Positions 16,905 to 25,252 of a stretch of 64,000 nt of DNA are shown here, piece by piece (the first letter of the stretch is position 1; the number at the start of each line of letters is the position of its first letter). The stretch lies in NCBI GenBank assembly GCA_049518415.1, contig JBEKRX010000002.1, positions 62,001-126,000 of the forward strand, read 5' to 3'. This DNA is from CAVQND01 sp049518415 (GTDB lineage Bacteria > Verrucomicrobiota > Verrucomicrobiia > Limisphaerales > UBA8199). A program made the position numbers and the translations under genes. The notes under the pieces are model-generated. The model searched no databases and was not told the origin of the DNA. It saw only the letters and a list, made by a program, of their open reading frames with translations.

Positions 16905-17522
16905 ATGAAAAGAAATCGAAAACTCACGGTTATGCTCCTAGCCCTCGGCGCGATGGCCTGGGCCTATGCACCGCTAAACGCGGCAACGATCTATTTCAGT
17001 GACAACTTCGGATCGGGCCTGAGCCAGTGGTATCCCGTGCACGCGGTCGGCTCAGCAGTCCTGGTTCCACAAGCCGGACACGGCCAGGTCTTGACCTTCG
17101 ACAACCCCACGTTTGGTGGTGACATTTGGAGCCACGCCTGTGTGCCTGCCGGGTCGTATCTTAGCTTCGACTACATGGGTTTCGGCGGTTTCATTGCGGT
17201 CGACGGGGTCTGGCTGGCCGGCCAGAGCGGCTATCCCGGTCTTGAACAAGCCCTCATCTACGACGGTACATGGCGTCATTATGAGGTGCCTGTGCCGCGT
17301 TGCGGCAGCATTGATGCCGAGATCTATAGTGGGACTTCGGGCTCCGCGCGGTCGGCATTTTTCGACAATGTTGTAGTTGCGGATCAACCCGGAGTTGTGG
17401 TTGAGGATCCACCGGGTGATCCACCCGGTGATCCACCCGCAGTGCCCGAAGGCGGGGTTGGGTTGCTGGGCATCCTGGCCCTCCTGGGTCTCTGTGGTGT
17501 GAATCATCGGCTACGGCATTAA
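16905..17522 (+). CDS. Secreted VPEGG-CTERM (PEP-CTERM-like) protein
   Basis: 205 residues. A signal peptide (residues 1-26, KLTVMLLALGAMAWAYAPLNA) is followed by a beta-rich domain (FSDNFGSGLSQWYP...), resembling carbohydrate-binding-like choice-of-anchor domains. Then come an acidic Gly-Asp-Pro-Pro repeat (about 168-178) and a C-terminal sorting signal: VPEGG, a hydrophobic segment LLGILALLGLCG and a basic tail NHRLRH. Such signals are processed by exosortases, whose genes usually accompany exopolysaccharide loci; none is in the window. The sigma-54 promoter at 16840 fixes the start at 16905, since the longer frame from 16806 would begin upstream of it. Confidence 0.85.
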   Translation: MKRNRKLTVMLLALGAMAWAYAPLNAATIYFSDNFGSGLSQWYPVHAVGSAVLVPQAGHGQVLTFDNPTFGGDIWSHACVPAGSYLSFDYMGFGGFIAVDGVWLAGQSGYPGLEQALIYDGTWRHYEVPVPRCGSIDAEIYSGTSGSARSAFFDNVVVADQPGVVVEDPPGDPPGDPPAVPEGGVGLLGILALLGLCGVNHRLRH

Positions 17523-17548
17523 GCCCAAGCCTCTCACCTGAAGCGTCT

Positions 17549-17586
17549 GCGCCCGGCCGGATTTCCCTCGCTGGGCGCGTTTTTTT
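17549..17586 (+). terminator. Rho-independent terminator
   Basis: GCGCCC (17549-17554) pairs with GGGCGC (17573-17578), followed by a seven-T tract, 27 bp after the VPEGG-CTERM gene. With the sigma-54 promoter it delimits a one-gene transcript. Confidence 0.75.
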
Positions 17587-17666
17587 GTCGTCAAGCTCAA
17601 GGTGAACCTTGTCGCTGTGATAAAGGGGGGCCTATTAGGGTCGTTGGAGGTGAAGGGGCGAGACTT

Positions 17667-17759
17667 TCAGAATTGCCCCTGAAACCAGCCACCGTGCGGG
17701 ATTCCTTTCTCAATCGCCCAATCGAGGGCAGCACGGTCGGCACCGGTCCACCCCAGCCC
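17667..17759 (-). pseudogene. Fragment of a putative molybdenum-carrier-like (TGADRAALD) protein
   Basis: One minus frame reads GWTGADRAALDWAIEKGIPH followed by GGWFQGQF and a stop. GxTGADRAALDxAxxxGIPxGGW is the conserved N-terminal signature of the small Rossmann-like family annotated as putative molybdenum carrier. Only ~30 codons remain. It overlaps the 3' end of the glycosyltransferase gene in another frame, so that gene ends inside foreign sequence. Confidence 0.55.
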
Positions 17760-18870
17760 CGTCGTGAACGGAAGCGCAGATATGCATAAGGGTGTCCAGT
17801 GCCTTCTCCATCGAAAATCGTTCTCGAATTCGGTGCTGGCCGCGCAACCCCATCGCCTTGGCCGCCCCCGGGTCAGCAAGCAGGCAAGCAATCTTTTGCG
17901 CCACCGCCTGGGGGTCGCGAGGCCGGATAATAAAACCGGTGAATCCGTCGTCCACGAGTTCTCCCACGGCCCCCCTTGCCGCCACGATTGCGGGCACTCC
18001 TGAGGCCATGTACTCCATTACCGCGTTCGGCGTGCCTTCTTCCGCGTTGGCGCAGAGCACGCCGATATCGAAGGCGCCAATCAAGCTCTCGACATCCTTG
18101 CGGCAGCCCGTGAAGCGCAGATGCTCCTGCGTCCCGAAGCGCCCTCTGTAGGCCTGGAGGTGCTCGCCCCCGCCAGCGCACACGAAGCACACGTCGGGGT
18201 CGGTCCGGTGTAAAATCTGGGCCGCCATGAGGAAGGAATCCCAGTCCTTGGTGTCGGAAAACGAGCCCACCATGCCGACTACGCGCGAAGCTCTAATCCC
18301 CAGTTGTTGCTTAACCGCTCCCGGGCTGGAAAGGTCTTTGAGCCTGTTGAAGTCGAATCCGTTGTAGAGCACAGCGCTCTTAGCCGGCGGGGCATTTTTC
18401 GCGCGCAGCCCGGCTTTGGAATTGGCGACCACCAGGTCCGCCGCCCTGAAGTTAAACCAGTTGAGAGCGCGCTCTTTCAGGCCGCGCACTGGAAAGGCAT
18501 TCCGGATACTCCCGTCAATCACCCGCACACCGCGTCGCTTGGGCGTGACCAGGGCGTAGAAGCTCGCCATCTCGCTGATGCTGAAGACCACGTCTGGTTG
18601 GAGCTCCTTCAAAACCTTGCGCGCGCGTACTGGCAGAAACGGGTCCCAACGGCACTTGCGCAAGACCCTGACGATGCGTACGCCCGCCTCCTGGATCGCT
18701 TCGTCAAAATGTCCAGCATGGTCCATCGAGATCACGGCCAGGTTTTCCTTCTCCGCGCGCCCGGTCCGGACGAGTCCGCTCACGAGCTCGCTGAACTGGC
18801 GCTCCCTGCCGCCGCAGCGCAGCGTATCAGTCCAGAACACTATGTTTATCCTGTTCGTGTCCGGCTTCAC
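17710..18870 (-). CDS. Glycosyltransferase family 4, altered C-terminus
   Basis: 386 residues. The N-terminus VFWTDTLRCGGRERQFSELV is the glycine-rich acceptor-domain start. The donor domain has RVVGMVGSFSDTKDWDSFL and EEGTPNAVMEYMASGVPAIVA (E-x7-E). After LDTLMHICASVHD the last ~17 residues (GAGVDRCRPCCPRLGD) are translated out of frame from the molybdenum-carrier-like fragment at 17667-17759. The natural end is therefore lost or replaced, though the catalytic domains look complete. It may still be functional. Confidence 0.82.
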   Translation of the reverse strand: MKPDTNRINIVFWTDTLRCGGRERQFSELVSGLVRTGRAEKENLAVISMDHAGHFDEAIQEAGVRIVRVLRKCRWDPFLPVRARKVLKELQPDVVFSISEMASFYALVTPKRRGVRVIDGSIRNAFPVRGLKERALNWFNFRAADLVVANSKAGLRAKNAPPAKSAVLYNGFDFNRLKDLSSPGAVKQQLGIRASRVVGMVGSFSDTKDWDSFLMAAQILHRTDPDVCFVCAGGGEHLQAYRGRFGTQEHLRFTGCRKDVESLIGAFDIGVLCANAEEGTPNAVMEYMASGVPAIVAARGAVGELVDDGFTGFIIRPRDPQAVAQKIACLLADPGAAKAMGLRGQHRIRERFSMEKALDTLMHICASVHDGAGVDRCRPCCPRLGD

Positions 18871-18919
18871 AACCGAGGGAAGGAGAGGCCGCTACATCAC
18901 TGCCAACGCACCAGACCAG

Positions 18920-19828
18920 CTAACTGGCCTCCATTTTCAGGCAAAAACGGCCGAACAAGAAGAAAGCTGCTATTCTGTTGCCCAGCAACACCCTCCCGGT
19001 TTTTCCAAAACGATTGACGCTGCTCCAACGGACTCGATGGTTCCTAAACCCGCAATCCAGCAGCAGCCCCGCCCACAAGGCGGGTGATTGGTGCTTCTGC
19101 CATTCGATCTGAGGGGCAAAAGGATTCCTTATCCCCAGCGCCGGGAAGAAGTTGTGGCGCGAGCAATCAACCGCTATGAGCGTGCCCTTGGGCGTCGTGA
19201 GCTCCGCCAGCTTCCGAAAAAGCCTTCGGTAAACCTCTCGCGCCTCCGGATCGTGGCGGAGCCTCGTGCAGGCTTGCTCGTCAAGGTGGTTAATCGAATC
19301 ATGCAGCACAAGGACTTCGTAGGCGCCCGGCTCACACTCAAGCTGCTGCAAGGTAATAGGCAGCAATTCGACCGTGCCGGCGAAGTCCAACAGCGCGGCC
19401 AACTCGCGGAACGCGGAATTCATCTCGCCCCTTTGCGACCCAGCCGCCTCCGGCTCCAGGCAAGTTACCGCCCTGGCCCCGCAGGCAGCGGCGTAAAAGC
19501 TGCACAGACCAGAGCCTCCGCCAATATCGAGCACTCGCTTGCCGTGCAGAGAAACGCCGGCAAAGACCTCCTCCATGTGGAACAGAAGTCTGGCGCCCGT
19601 GCTGTACAATTTTGCCCTCTCAACGGCCGCCGCCAAAGCCCGGAGATGTGGTTCGTTCCTCATGGTGCTATTAACGCGCCTGCAAAACCCGGTTCCGGCC
19701 CCGCTCGACTCCACCCACATATCAAAGGCACGAAACCCGCGCGAACCGATGCGCCGCGGCCCGGGCAGAGGGCTGAACGAGCCATGCCCAAGGAGCGCCC
19801 ATGCACCGGCAAGCGCCCTGGGAGTCAC
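18920..19828 (-). CDS. Class I SAM-dependent methyltransferase
   Basis: Up to 302 residues. VLDIGGGSGLCSFYAAACGA is motif I of the SAM-binding Rossmann fold, ending with TCLEPEA at strand 2; YEVLVLHDSINHLDEQ is the motif IV region and TTPKGTLIAVDCSRHNFF follows. The ATG at 19828 overlaps the upstream stop by 4 bp (ATGA), which favours this start, although the first ~55 residues look poorly conserved and MRNEPHLRALA at 19660 is an alternative. The last gene of a four-gene coupled set; the substrate is probably the glycan or a sugar intermediate. Confidence 0.72.
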   Translation of the reverse strand: MTPRALAGAWALLGHGSFSPLPGPRRIGSRGFRAFDMWVESSGAGTGFCRRVNSTMRNEPHLRALAAAVERAKLYSTGARLLFHMEEVFAGVSLHGKRVLDIGGGSGLCSFYAAACGARAVTCLEPEAAGSQRGEMNSAFRELAALLDFAGTVELLPITLQQLECEPGAYEVLVLHDSINHLDEQACTRLRHDPEAREVYRRLFRKLAELTTPKGTLIAVDCSRHNFFPALGIRNPFAPQIEWQKHQSPALWAGLLLDCGFRNHRVRWSSVNRFGKTGRVLLGNRIAAFFLFGRFCLKMEAS

Positions 19829-21159
19829 GGCCCGGCGCGGACAATCTCACGTAAAATAGGCGCAAACTTTGATGAAAACCTATAATGCTGCTGATAACTG
19901 TCCAAAGCCCCTCTCTGAAAGTCCGGGTACCTCGCCAGGACCTCCCTGAGCGCCGGCCCGATGTCGCGTGGTTTTTCCACGCAGATACCGGAGCCAAACC
20001 GCCTGAGCACCCTTTCGATGCTGGGGAAATTGCTGCCAACCACCGGCAACCCGGCGCGGGCATACTGCGCCAGCTTATTCGACGAGGAGCCAATTTCTGT
20101 AAAGTTTTCGTCCAGCGGCGCGTAAAAAGCCAGCCCCACGTGCGCTGAACTCAACAGCCCCGGCAGTTCCTCCGGCGACACCGGCTGCGTCGAGAAAAAC
20201 ACGCGCGCTGGGTCCGCCGCCGCCTTGATGCCTCGGAAGCAAGCCTCCGCCGGCCCGTCAACGCACCAACTGTGCATCACCAGCACGCACCCCTCAGGCC
20301 AGTGTCTGACCGATTCCACAATTTCCTCTGCCAACGCCCATGGGCGGTAGATGTTCCCGGCATACAAAACCACCACCGTCTGGGGGGGCAGACGAAACTG
20401 CTCGTGAAAGCGTGTTCCCCTCTTCGCTATCGGATCGCCCTCCGTAGAAACCGGGAGATACCTGAGCCTCGATTCCGGAATGCCATTGGCCCGGCTAAAG
20501 ACCCGCCCACGATGCTCATCGGCAATGACTGTGAAAATACACCTGCGCACGCAGATGATTTCAAAGTGCTTTCGAATGTGCATGCCGGGCCGCATGCCCC
20601 GGGCATGTTGCATGAGTTCCATGTTATAATAGATCAGCGGGGTTCGAGGCTGCCACTCGTCCACCGCGAGCGTGGCCGCGATTAATCCGGTTACCTCTAC
20701 GGCGATTACCGCCTGGTAGCGGCGGTTCTTGAAGGAATCGCCCATCCCCTGCACGAATGGCCACCACGTTTTCCCGTAAACGTCGGCAAACTCGCCAAGG
20801 CTCCCGTGCAATCCCAGCCCGGGCAGCAACCAGTGTTGCAGCGCGAACCCCAGGAGTTTTAGCTTCCCCGGCAGGCCCGCGAGCCGATTCCGGGCGGGAG
20901 GGGCCTGGCCCTCGGGCACCACCAGGACGTGGATTCTCTCGGAGTCGAACTGCGCAGGCGACGCGGCGTACGCCCTTTCCCCGATAAATAGATCCACCTC
21001 ATAGCCTTCCTTCGCCAGCGCCCGAATGGTTTCCACGACCGCAACCGATATGCCGAGGTAATATGTATTCATTACCACGGCTATTCGGCGGCCCTCGCCT
21101 GCCTCCTGATCCGCTAGACCCTGGGAGTCACGGGATTTAGCTTCAGCATCGTTGCTCAT
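19825..21159 (-). CDS. Glycosyltransferase (GT-B fold)
   Basis: 444 residues. The N-terminal domain begins RIAVVMNTYYLGISVAVVET after a polar leader of ~25 residues. VVVLYAGNIYRPWALAEEIV starts the donor domain, and ENFTEIGSSSNKLAQYARAGLPVVGSNFP is the sugar-nucleotide region with a family-4-like layout. Both gene ends overlap neighbours by 4 bp (ATGA at 21156-21159 and 19825-19828), so it is translated as part of one coupled unit. Confidence 0.8.
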   Translation of the reverse strand: MSNDAEAKSRDSQGLADQEAGEGRRIAVVMNTYYLGISVAVVETIRALAKEGYEVDLFIGERAYAASPAQFDSERIHVLVVPEGQAPPARNRLAGLPGKLKLLGFALQHWLLPGLGLHGSLGEFADVYGKTWWPFVQGMGDSFKNRRYQAVIAVEVTGLIAATLAVDEWQPRTPLIYYNMELMQHARGMRPGMHIRKHFEIICVRRCIFTVIADEHRGRVFSRANGIPESRLRYLPVSTEGDPIAKRGTRFHEQFRLPPQTVVVLYAGNIYRPWALAEEIVESVRHWPEGCVLVMHSWCVDGPAEACFRGIKAAADPARVFFSTQPVSPEELPGLLSSAHVGLAFYAPLDENFTEIGSSSNKLAQYARAGLPVVGSNFPSIERVLRRFGSGICVEKPRDIGPALREVLARYPDFQRGALDSYQQHYRFSSKFAPILREIVRAGP

Positions 21160-22322
21160 TTGGGTTCACCGGGCGTCTGAGTTGGCTTGCTGCGCCTGCG
21201 CCCTTTGACGATCCGCCCTAAGTTTAGCAGCAGTCCGTAGCATTTGAATCCCAGGTAGCGCCTCAGCAACAAGCAGGCATCAGCGTACAAGGCGCTCCTG
21301 TTCATTGCCCAGCGCAGCGAGTACCGAGGCTGGCATGGGGAATCGGCTTTCGCGGCCCCCGCAGAGACGACGGACCCGTCCTGGAGCAGGGCAGGGATCT
21401 CGTCCCTGCGTCCTTCGAGGAGCGCCCTCCATATCAGCGCGTGACCCCGGGCGTAGTTATCCCAGGTCAATCGTGCGACACTGTCCGCCCGCGCGCGCCG
21501 TTCGCCCAGGATTTTCTGGAAGACGTCTCGCAACTCGGCAGCGTTGCCAAAGGGAAAAGTGATCCCGCCCTTGACATCCAAATGGTAGCCTATTGGGGTC
21601 ACAATGGTCGGCACCCCGGCCGCCAGCGCGTCAAAGAACCCCATCGAGCCGTCGTCAAAGGCCAGGTAAAGATAATAGTCGAAGTGGGGCACACGCTCGA
21701 TGTTGATCCTGTAATCCGCCTGGCCATCGTCGGTCCCGGGGAAATAGGTTACCGTGGCCCCGGCTGCCTCGAGTTGCGGGATAACCTTTTCCCAGCCTCG
21801 CCCGATGATTTCAAAATGGAACTCCTCCAGCCTCATCATCCTCGCCACGTCCAGCAGGATGTCTTCACGCTTGGCCCCATCGGGCCGCACGCGGCTTGTG
21901 ATGCCCAACTTGATGCGCCGCGGCTTGATCGCCCCGTCGTGGCCGGCCGTGATAAAGCACAGCTTGCGCCGGTCCAGGCCGCGCGCCACCAGGTCCTCGA
22001 CGGTCATGCGTGACATGCAGATGCCCATCTCCGCCTGCTCCAATCGTCGCTTGAGGACTGCCAGCTTCGCAGGCCTGTCCACATGTGTGACGAACATGGT
22101 GCTGCGGAGCGATAGATCCTCATCTGAGCGGGTAAGTGTGTCCAGGTACACCATCCAGTGGTTAAAGTCGGCCGCGGCGCTCGCTTTCTCGGAGATGTCT
22201 GCATTCACATTCCAGTGGCTCAGGTTCTCCGCCAACCGCACGGCGAATTTCTCAAATATCCATCCCTTGTCGCCTAGCACGAGGCAAACGCGCAAGGGTT
22301 GTTCTTCGCTCACGATCGTCAT
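21156..22322 (-). CDS. Probable glycosyltransferase
   Basis: 388 residues. Weaker family match than its neighbours, but DDGSMGFFDALAAGVPTIVT is the donor-binding helix of GT-B enzymes, and EEFHFEIIGRGWEKVIPQLE matches the strand before it. The N-terminus LRVCLVLGDKGWIFEKFAVRL starts a Rossmann-like domain. The C-terminal ~60 residues are basic and might contact the membrane. ATGA overlaps on both sides (22319-22322 and 21156-21159). Enzyme class inferred from these motifs and context. Confidence 0.65.
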   Translation of the reverse strand: MTIVSEEQPLRVCLVLGDKGWIFEKFAVRLAENLSHWNVNADISEKASAAADFNHWMVYLDTLTRSDEDLSLRSTMFVTHVDRPAKLAVLKRRLEQAEMGICMSRMTVEDLVARGLDRRKLCFITAGHDGAIKPRRIKLGITSRVRPDGAKREDILLDVARMMRLEEFHFEIIGRGWEKVIPQLEAAGATVTYFPGTDDGQADYRINIERVPHFDYYLYLAFDDGSMGFFDALAAGVPTIVTPIGYHLDVKGGITFPFGNAAELRDVFQKILGERRARADSVARLTWDNYARGHALIWRALLEGRRDEIPALLQDGSVVSAGAAKADSPCQPRYSLRWAMNRSALYADACLLLRRYLGFKCYGLLLNLGRIVKGRRRSKPTQTPGEPK

Positions 22323-23734
22323 GCTTCAGGTGCGTGCAAGCCGCTCGGGACTCTCCTGGCAAAACCGCGCGCCAAAGCGCTGTTCCGGCTGGCCGGGCCC
22401 CGCACGAGTTCCTCGGCATCGCTCTCCCCCGCTTTCAAGCAGCAGATGATTATGCTCCATATAGGTATGCTCGTCTGTGATTCCGCCACGATCGCCCAGG
22501 AGGAATTTGCGGTGATGACCACCGTCACGACGAGGATGAAGCATATAACGGCGTACCTCCTGCCGTAGTCAGAGCCAGGGGCAAGGCATCGCCGCCCGCT
22601 CCGGTATAATATGTACGACAGTACCAACAAGATCGACACGATGCCAACCACACCAACGCCATTCGCGACATAGACAAAATAGTTTGCTTCATCTGTTTGG
22701 TCTGTGTGCCACAGGGTGGAAAAGCCTATGCCGAAGAAGTGCTCTCGCAATCCACGGTAACTATCCGCGATTAAGCTCCTCCTATAGGAAAAACCGTACT
22801 CACCCATGCCATCCCTTGTCGCGCTGACCAGCTTTTCCATTGCCTGGTGGCTAATATTAAGGCTCCCAGCGGCCACGAAGGCACCCATCACGCAGAGTGG
22901 TATCAACACACGATACGCCTTTGTGCCTTTTAGCAGCAGTTTGCTTGATATTAGCGCAGTTACGATGGACCAGCTCCAGCCAAGAATCCCCGCCCTGGTG
23001 GCAGCAAGCTTCAAAGCAATCGCACTCACCACCGCCGTCAGGCCATAGATTGCGGAGAATCTTTCGCCGGTGAGGATTTTGATCAGTGGCGCTGGCAACA
23101 TCACGGCCGCGAGCGCGCCGTACCAAGTGGCCCAGATGATGTAATTCATTGAATCGCGCTCAAACACCGTTGTTAACTGGCCGGGGCTCTCCTGCACCTC
23201 GTCTGAAAAGCCGAGTAGATTTGAGGCATAGTGGAAGAGGAAGAATGCGGCCAGTCCGATGTTGGCGAACAGGACGCAACGGTCGATCTGGGGTTTGGTT
23301 CTGACATACGTGTTGATTAGCGCCGCCACCAACAGGGGCACCACAGTCGCTCTAAACGCCTCAGTTACCCACCCCTTAGGCGCGGCTAGGATATTTCTGG
23401 TCAGATACTGGGCTGCCACGCCGTTTATCGCAAAGATAAGTAAAAGGCAGATGACGATCTTCATGCTCGCCGAGGCCCCCTTGAAACCCGAGAGTATCCG
23501 GCCTCCGGTTAAAAGGGCCAAGCAGAGGAGCACGTGCTCCGATGGAAACGGCACCAGTTGGCCAGCAGGGTACTGCAGCGCGTAGCCAAAAAACGCAAAT
23601 GTCACGCAACCCAGGCAGACTTTTAGCGCAAAGTTTCCCTTGTCTGCGGCCATCGTGTAAGCATAAAGGAGAGCGACACCCAGCCCCAGAGCTACCAACA
23701 TTGGGATGATCCTGAGGGAGTCCTGCGGGTGCAT
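22319..23734 (-). CDS. O-antigen polymerase/ligase-like membrane protein
   Basis: 471 residues with about ten hydrophobic segments and one large polar loop (HQAMEKLVSATRDGMGEYGF, SYRRSLIADSYRGLREHFFG), the layout of Wzy-type polymerases and WaaL ligases. It is not closely similar to the ligase-like protein at 3680-5284, so the cluster may encode separate polymerase and ligase, or serve two glycans. First gene of the coupled four-gene set; its stop overlaps the next start by 4 bp. Confidence 0.7.
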   Translation of the reverse strand: MHPQDSLRIIPMLVALGLGVALLYAYTMAADKGNFALKVCLGCVTFAFFGYALQYPAGQLVPFPSEHVLLCLALLTGGRILSGFKGASASMKIVICLLLIFAINGVAAQYLTRNILAAPKGWVTEAFRATVVPLLVAALINTYVRTKPQIDRCVLFANIGLAAFFLFHYASNLLGFSDEVQESPGQLTTVFERDSMNYIIWATWYGALAAVMLPAPLIKILTGERFSAIYGLTAVVSAIALKLAATRAGILGWSWSIVTALISSKLLLKGTKAYRVLIPLCVMGAFVAAGSLNISHQAMEKLVSATRDGMGEYGFSYRRSLIADSYRGLREHFFGIGFSTLWHTDQTDEANYFVYVANGVGVVGIVSILLVLSYILYRSGRRCLAPGSDYGRRYAVICFILVVTVVITANSSWAIVAESQTSIPIWSIIICCLKAGESDAEELVRGPASRNSALARGFARRVPSGLHAPEA

Positions 23735-24106
23735 AGTGCTCTTGTTTTGGGTCCGCGGCGACCTAAAGCGAGGAGCCGCCCAAGCTCTGACGCTTAAGCT
23801 GCGCCGCCCTCCGGCAAAAGCTTAGTTCGATCTGGGTTCGCTTCACGCTGCGTTCGCGGCCATCGGTCAATCGCGAGGGGTTTACGCGCATACGAAAGCT
23901 CAGATCTCGGCCCTCAACAGCGCCTCGAAATGGCTCTCCCGACCAACATTCGCCCACACGACTGCGTCGAGGGCCCATTTCACTTTAAGATGACTAACCG
24001 CCGCAGCAAGCCCAAGGTCAGAATAGGATACCGTCCTTGAAGCGCCGGGAGAGGCAGGCCGGCGCCCATCTGGGATGCGTCCTTGGGTAGGAAATCCTGC
24101 GTCCAT
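23735..24106. other. Spacer without a recognisable gene
   Basis: About 370 bp. Minus-strand frames of 60-70 codons exist but show no motif, no plausible start context and strong basic/Arg bias. Possibly decayed continuation of the flippase remnant to its right. Confidence 0.4.
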
Positions 24107-24250
24107 GGGGAATTGTCATCAATTGGGCAAACATCAGGTTCGTGTTCGCATGAGGCCAGCCGATTGCGGGATAAACCTCGGCGTTCAAACCCACCCACCA
24201 GACTGCGCCACCCATGAATCCGAAAACACCAATCACCGGACCCTGTCCGT
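24107..24250 (-). pseudogene. Internal fragment of a Wzx-type flippase
   Basis: The frame reads GPVIGVFGFMGGAVWWVGLN, AEVYPAIGWPHANTNLMFAQ. It aligns with the intact flippase of this cluster (GLVVAVMGLKEGAGWLVALN, GELYRAMGRPDVNTKLLCVI). The rest of a ~480-residue protein is missing and the frame is lost on both sides. It is not identical to the intact gene, so it is a remnant of a second flippase. Confidence 0.7.
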
Positions 24251-24295
24251 CCCGTTGGTCGCCGAATTCCGCGCGCGAGGTTTTCGGAAGATCGG

Positions 24296-24931
24296 TTATT
24301 TCAATGTCCCTACGAAGAGGTTGGGAGGCGCCCTCTGCTGCCTTGCTATGGGGATCACCAATTCGCCTACGACTCGTTGCACGTCATGGCTCCAGCCGTA
24401 ATCATGAAAAGCAACAATTCCCCCCGGCTTAAGTTTTGGCAACCAAAGCTCGGCGTCGGCCTTGCACCCCTTGTAGGAATGGTCCCCGTCAATGAATAAG
24501 AGATCGAGTTTGCGATCGAAGGCGACGGCGACTTCCTGTGATCGTCCCCGGTGTGGAATGAGCCACGCACGGTACTGTTGCGTGTTGCTGAGAAACTCAG
24601 AAAAGGCGTCACGTGGCGCTTCGGACATCGCCTCATTTGTCCACGTATCGACGCAGTGAACCACCCCACGGTTATGTTCCGAAGCCGCCGCGGCAAGGAA
24701 ACATGCGCTAGCGCCGATGAAACTTCCTACCTCCAGGATCTCGGCCGGCTGCGGAAGGCTGAGCGCGAGCCGATAGAGCAACAGACGCTCCGATGCGGTC
24801 AGATGAGTAAAAATGCTCCACGATGGAGCGTGTCCGTGCGCTCGGAATCGTATGCGCCACGGTAGGTCACAGAGAAGGCCTTGGGCCTGGCGCACTACGC
24901 GAACAGCCCGCCAAACAACAGCTTTGATCAT
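24296..24931 (-). CDS. Class I SAM-dependent methyltransferase (Methyltransf_24 type)
   Basis: 211 residues. ILEVGSFIGASACFLAAAAS is motif I with the GSxxGxS loop of the Methyltransf_24/CmcI group; VHCVDTW follows at strand 2, LLFIDGDHSYKGCKADAELW is the characteristic Asp/His segment, and LKPGGIVAFHDY closes the core. The family methylates hydroxyl groups of diverse small molecules, often in glycan clusters. It sits between two flippase fragments, so its immediate surroundings have been rearranged. Confidence 0.85.
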   Translation of the reverse strand: MIKAVVWRAVRVVRQAQGLLCDLPWRIRFRAHGHAPSWSIFTHLTASERLLLYRLALSLPQPAEILEVGSFIGASACFLAAAASEHNRGVVHCVDTWTNEAMSEAPRDAFSEFLSNTQQYRAWLIPHRGRSQEVAVAFDRKLDLLFIDGDHSYKGCKADAELWLPKLKPGGIVAFHDYGWSHDVQRVVGELVIPIARQQRAPPNLFVGTLK

Positions 24932-25001
24932 AACAAAGCCGGGTCAATGATTTCCTCGGTTACGTCTCGCCAAGGAACAGCGCCCAAGCTCACACTTATC
25001 A

Positions 25002-25150
25002 TCACGAAGGCCTGAGGGCCTTGGCTAGCAAGCTAATGGTGCGCATAACGAAGTCCTCGTCCATCATCCACAGTGCCAGCGTGCAACTGAACATGCCGAC
25101 GCAAATCCCCGCGTGGGCCTGCCACCGCATGGGCAAGGGGGAAGTGCCAC
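25002..25150 (-). pseudogene. C-terminal fragment of a Wzx-type flippase
   Basis: The frame ends with ICVGMFSCTLALWMMDEDFV, MRTISLLAKALRPS and a stop. The intact flippase next door ends with VPVGVLSYGAMIWLLDRPFV, LQTKRLVTRAASF. Shared positions (VG..S....W..D..FV..T..L) and identical placement at the C-terminus support homology. It lies upstream of the internal fragment at 24107 in transcription order, so the two pieces are not in natural order. Confidence 0.5.
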
Positions 25151-25252
25151 GGGCGGCTGCTGGCAAACGGCGCGGCTCTTTGCGGGATAGCCGCCCGGGG
25201 GAGGCGCTCCCTTGCCGCCAACTGACATGGCCCCTTTCAACATTGGAACTGT

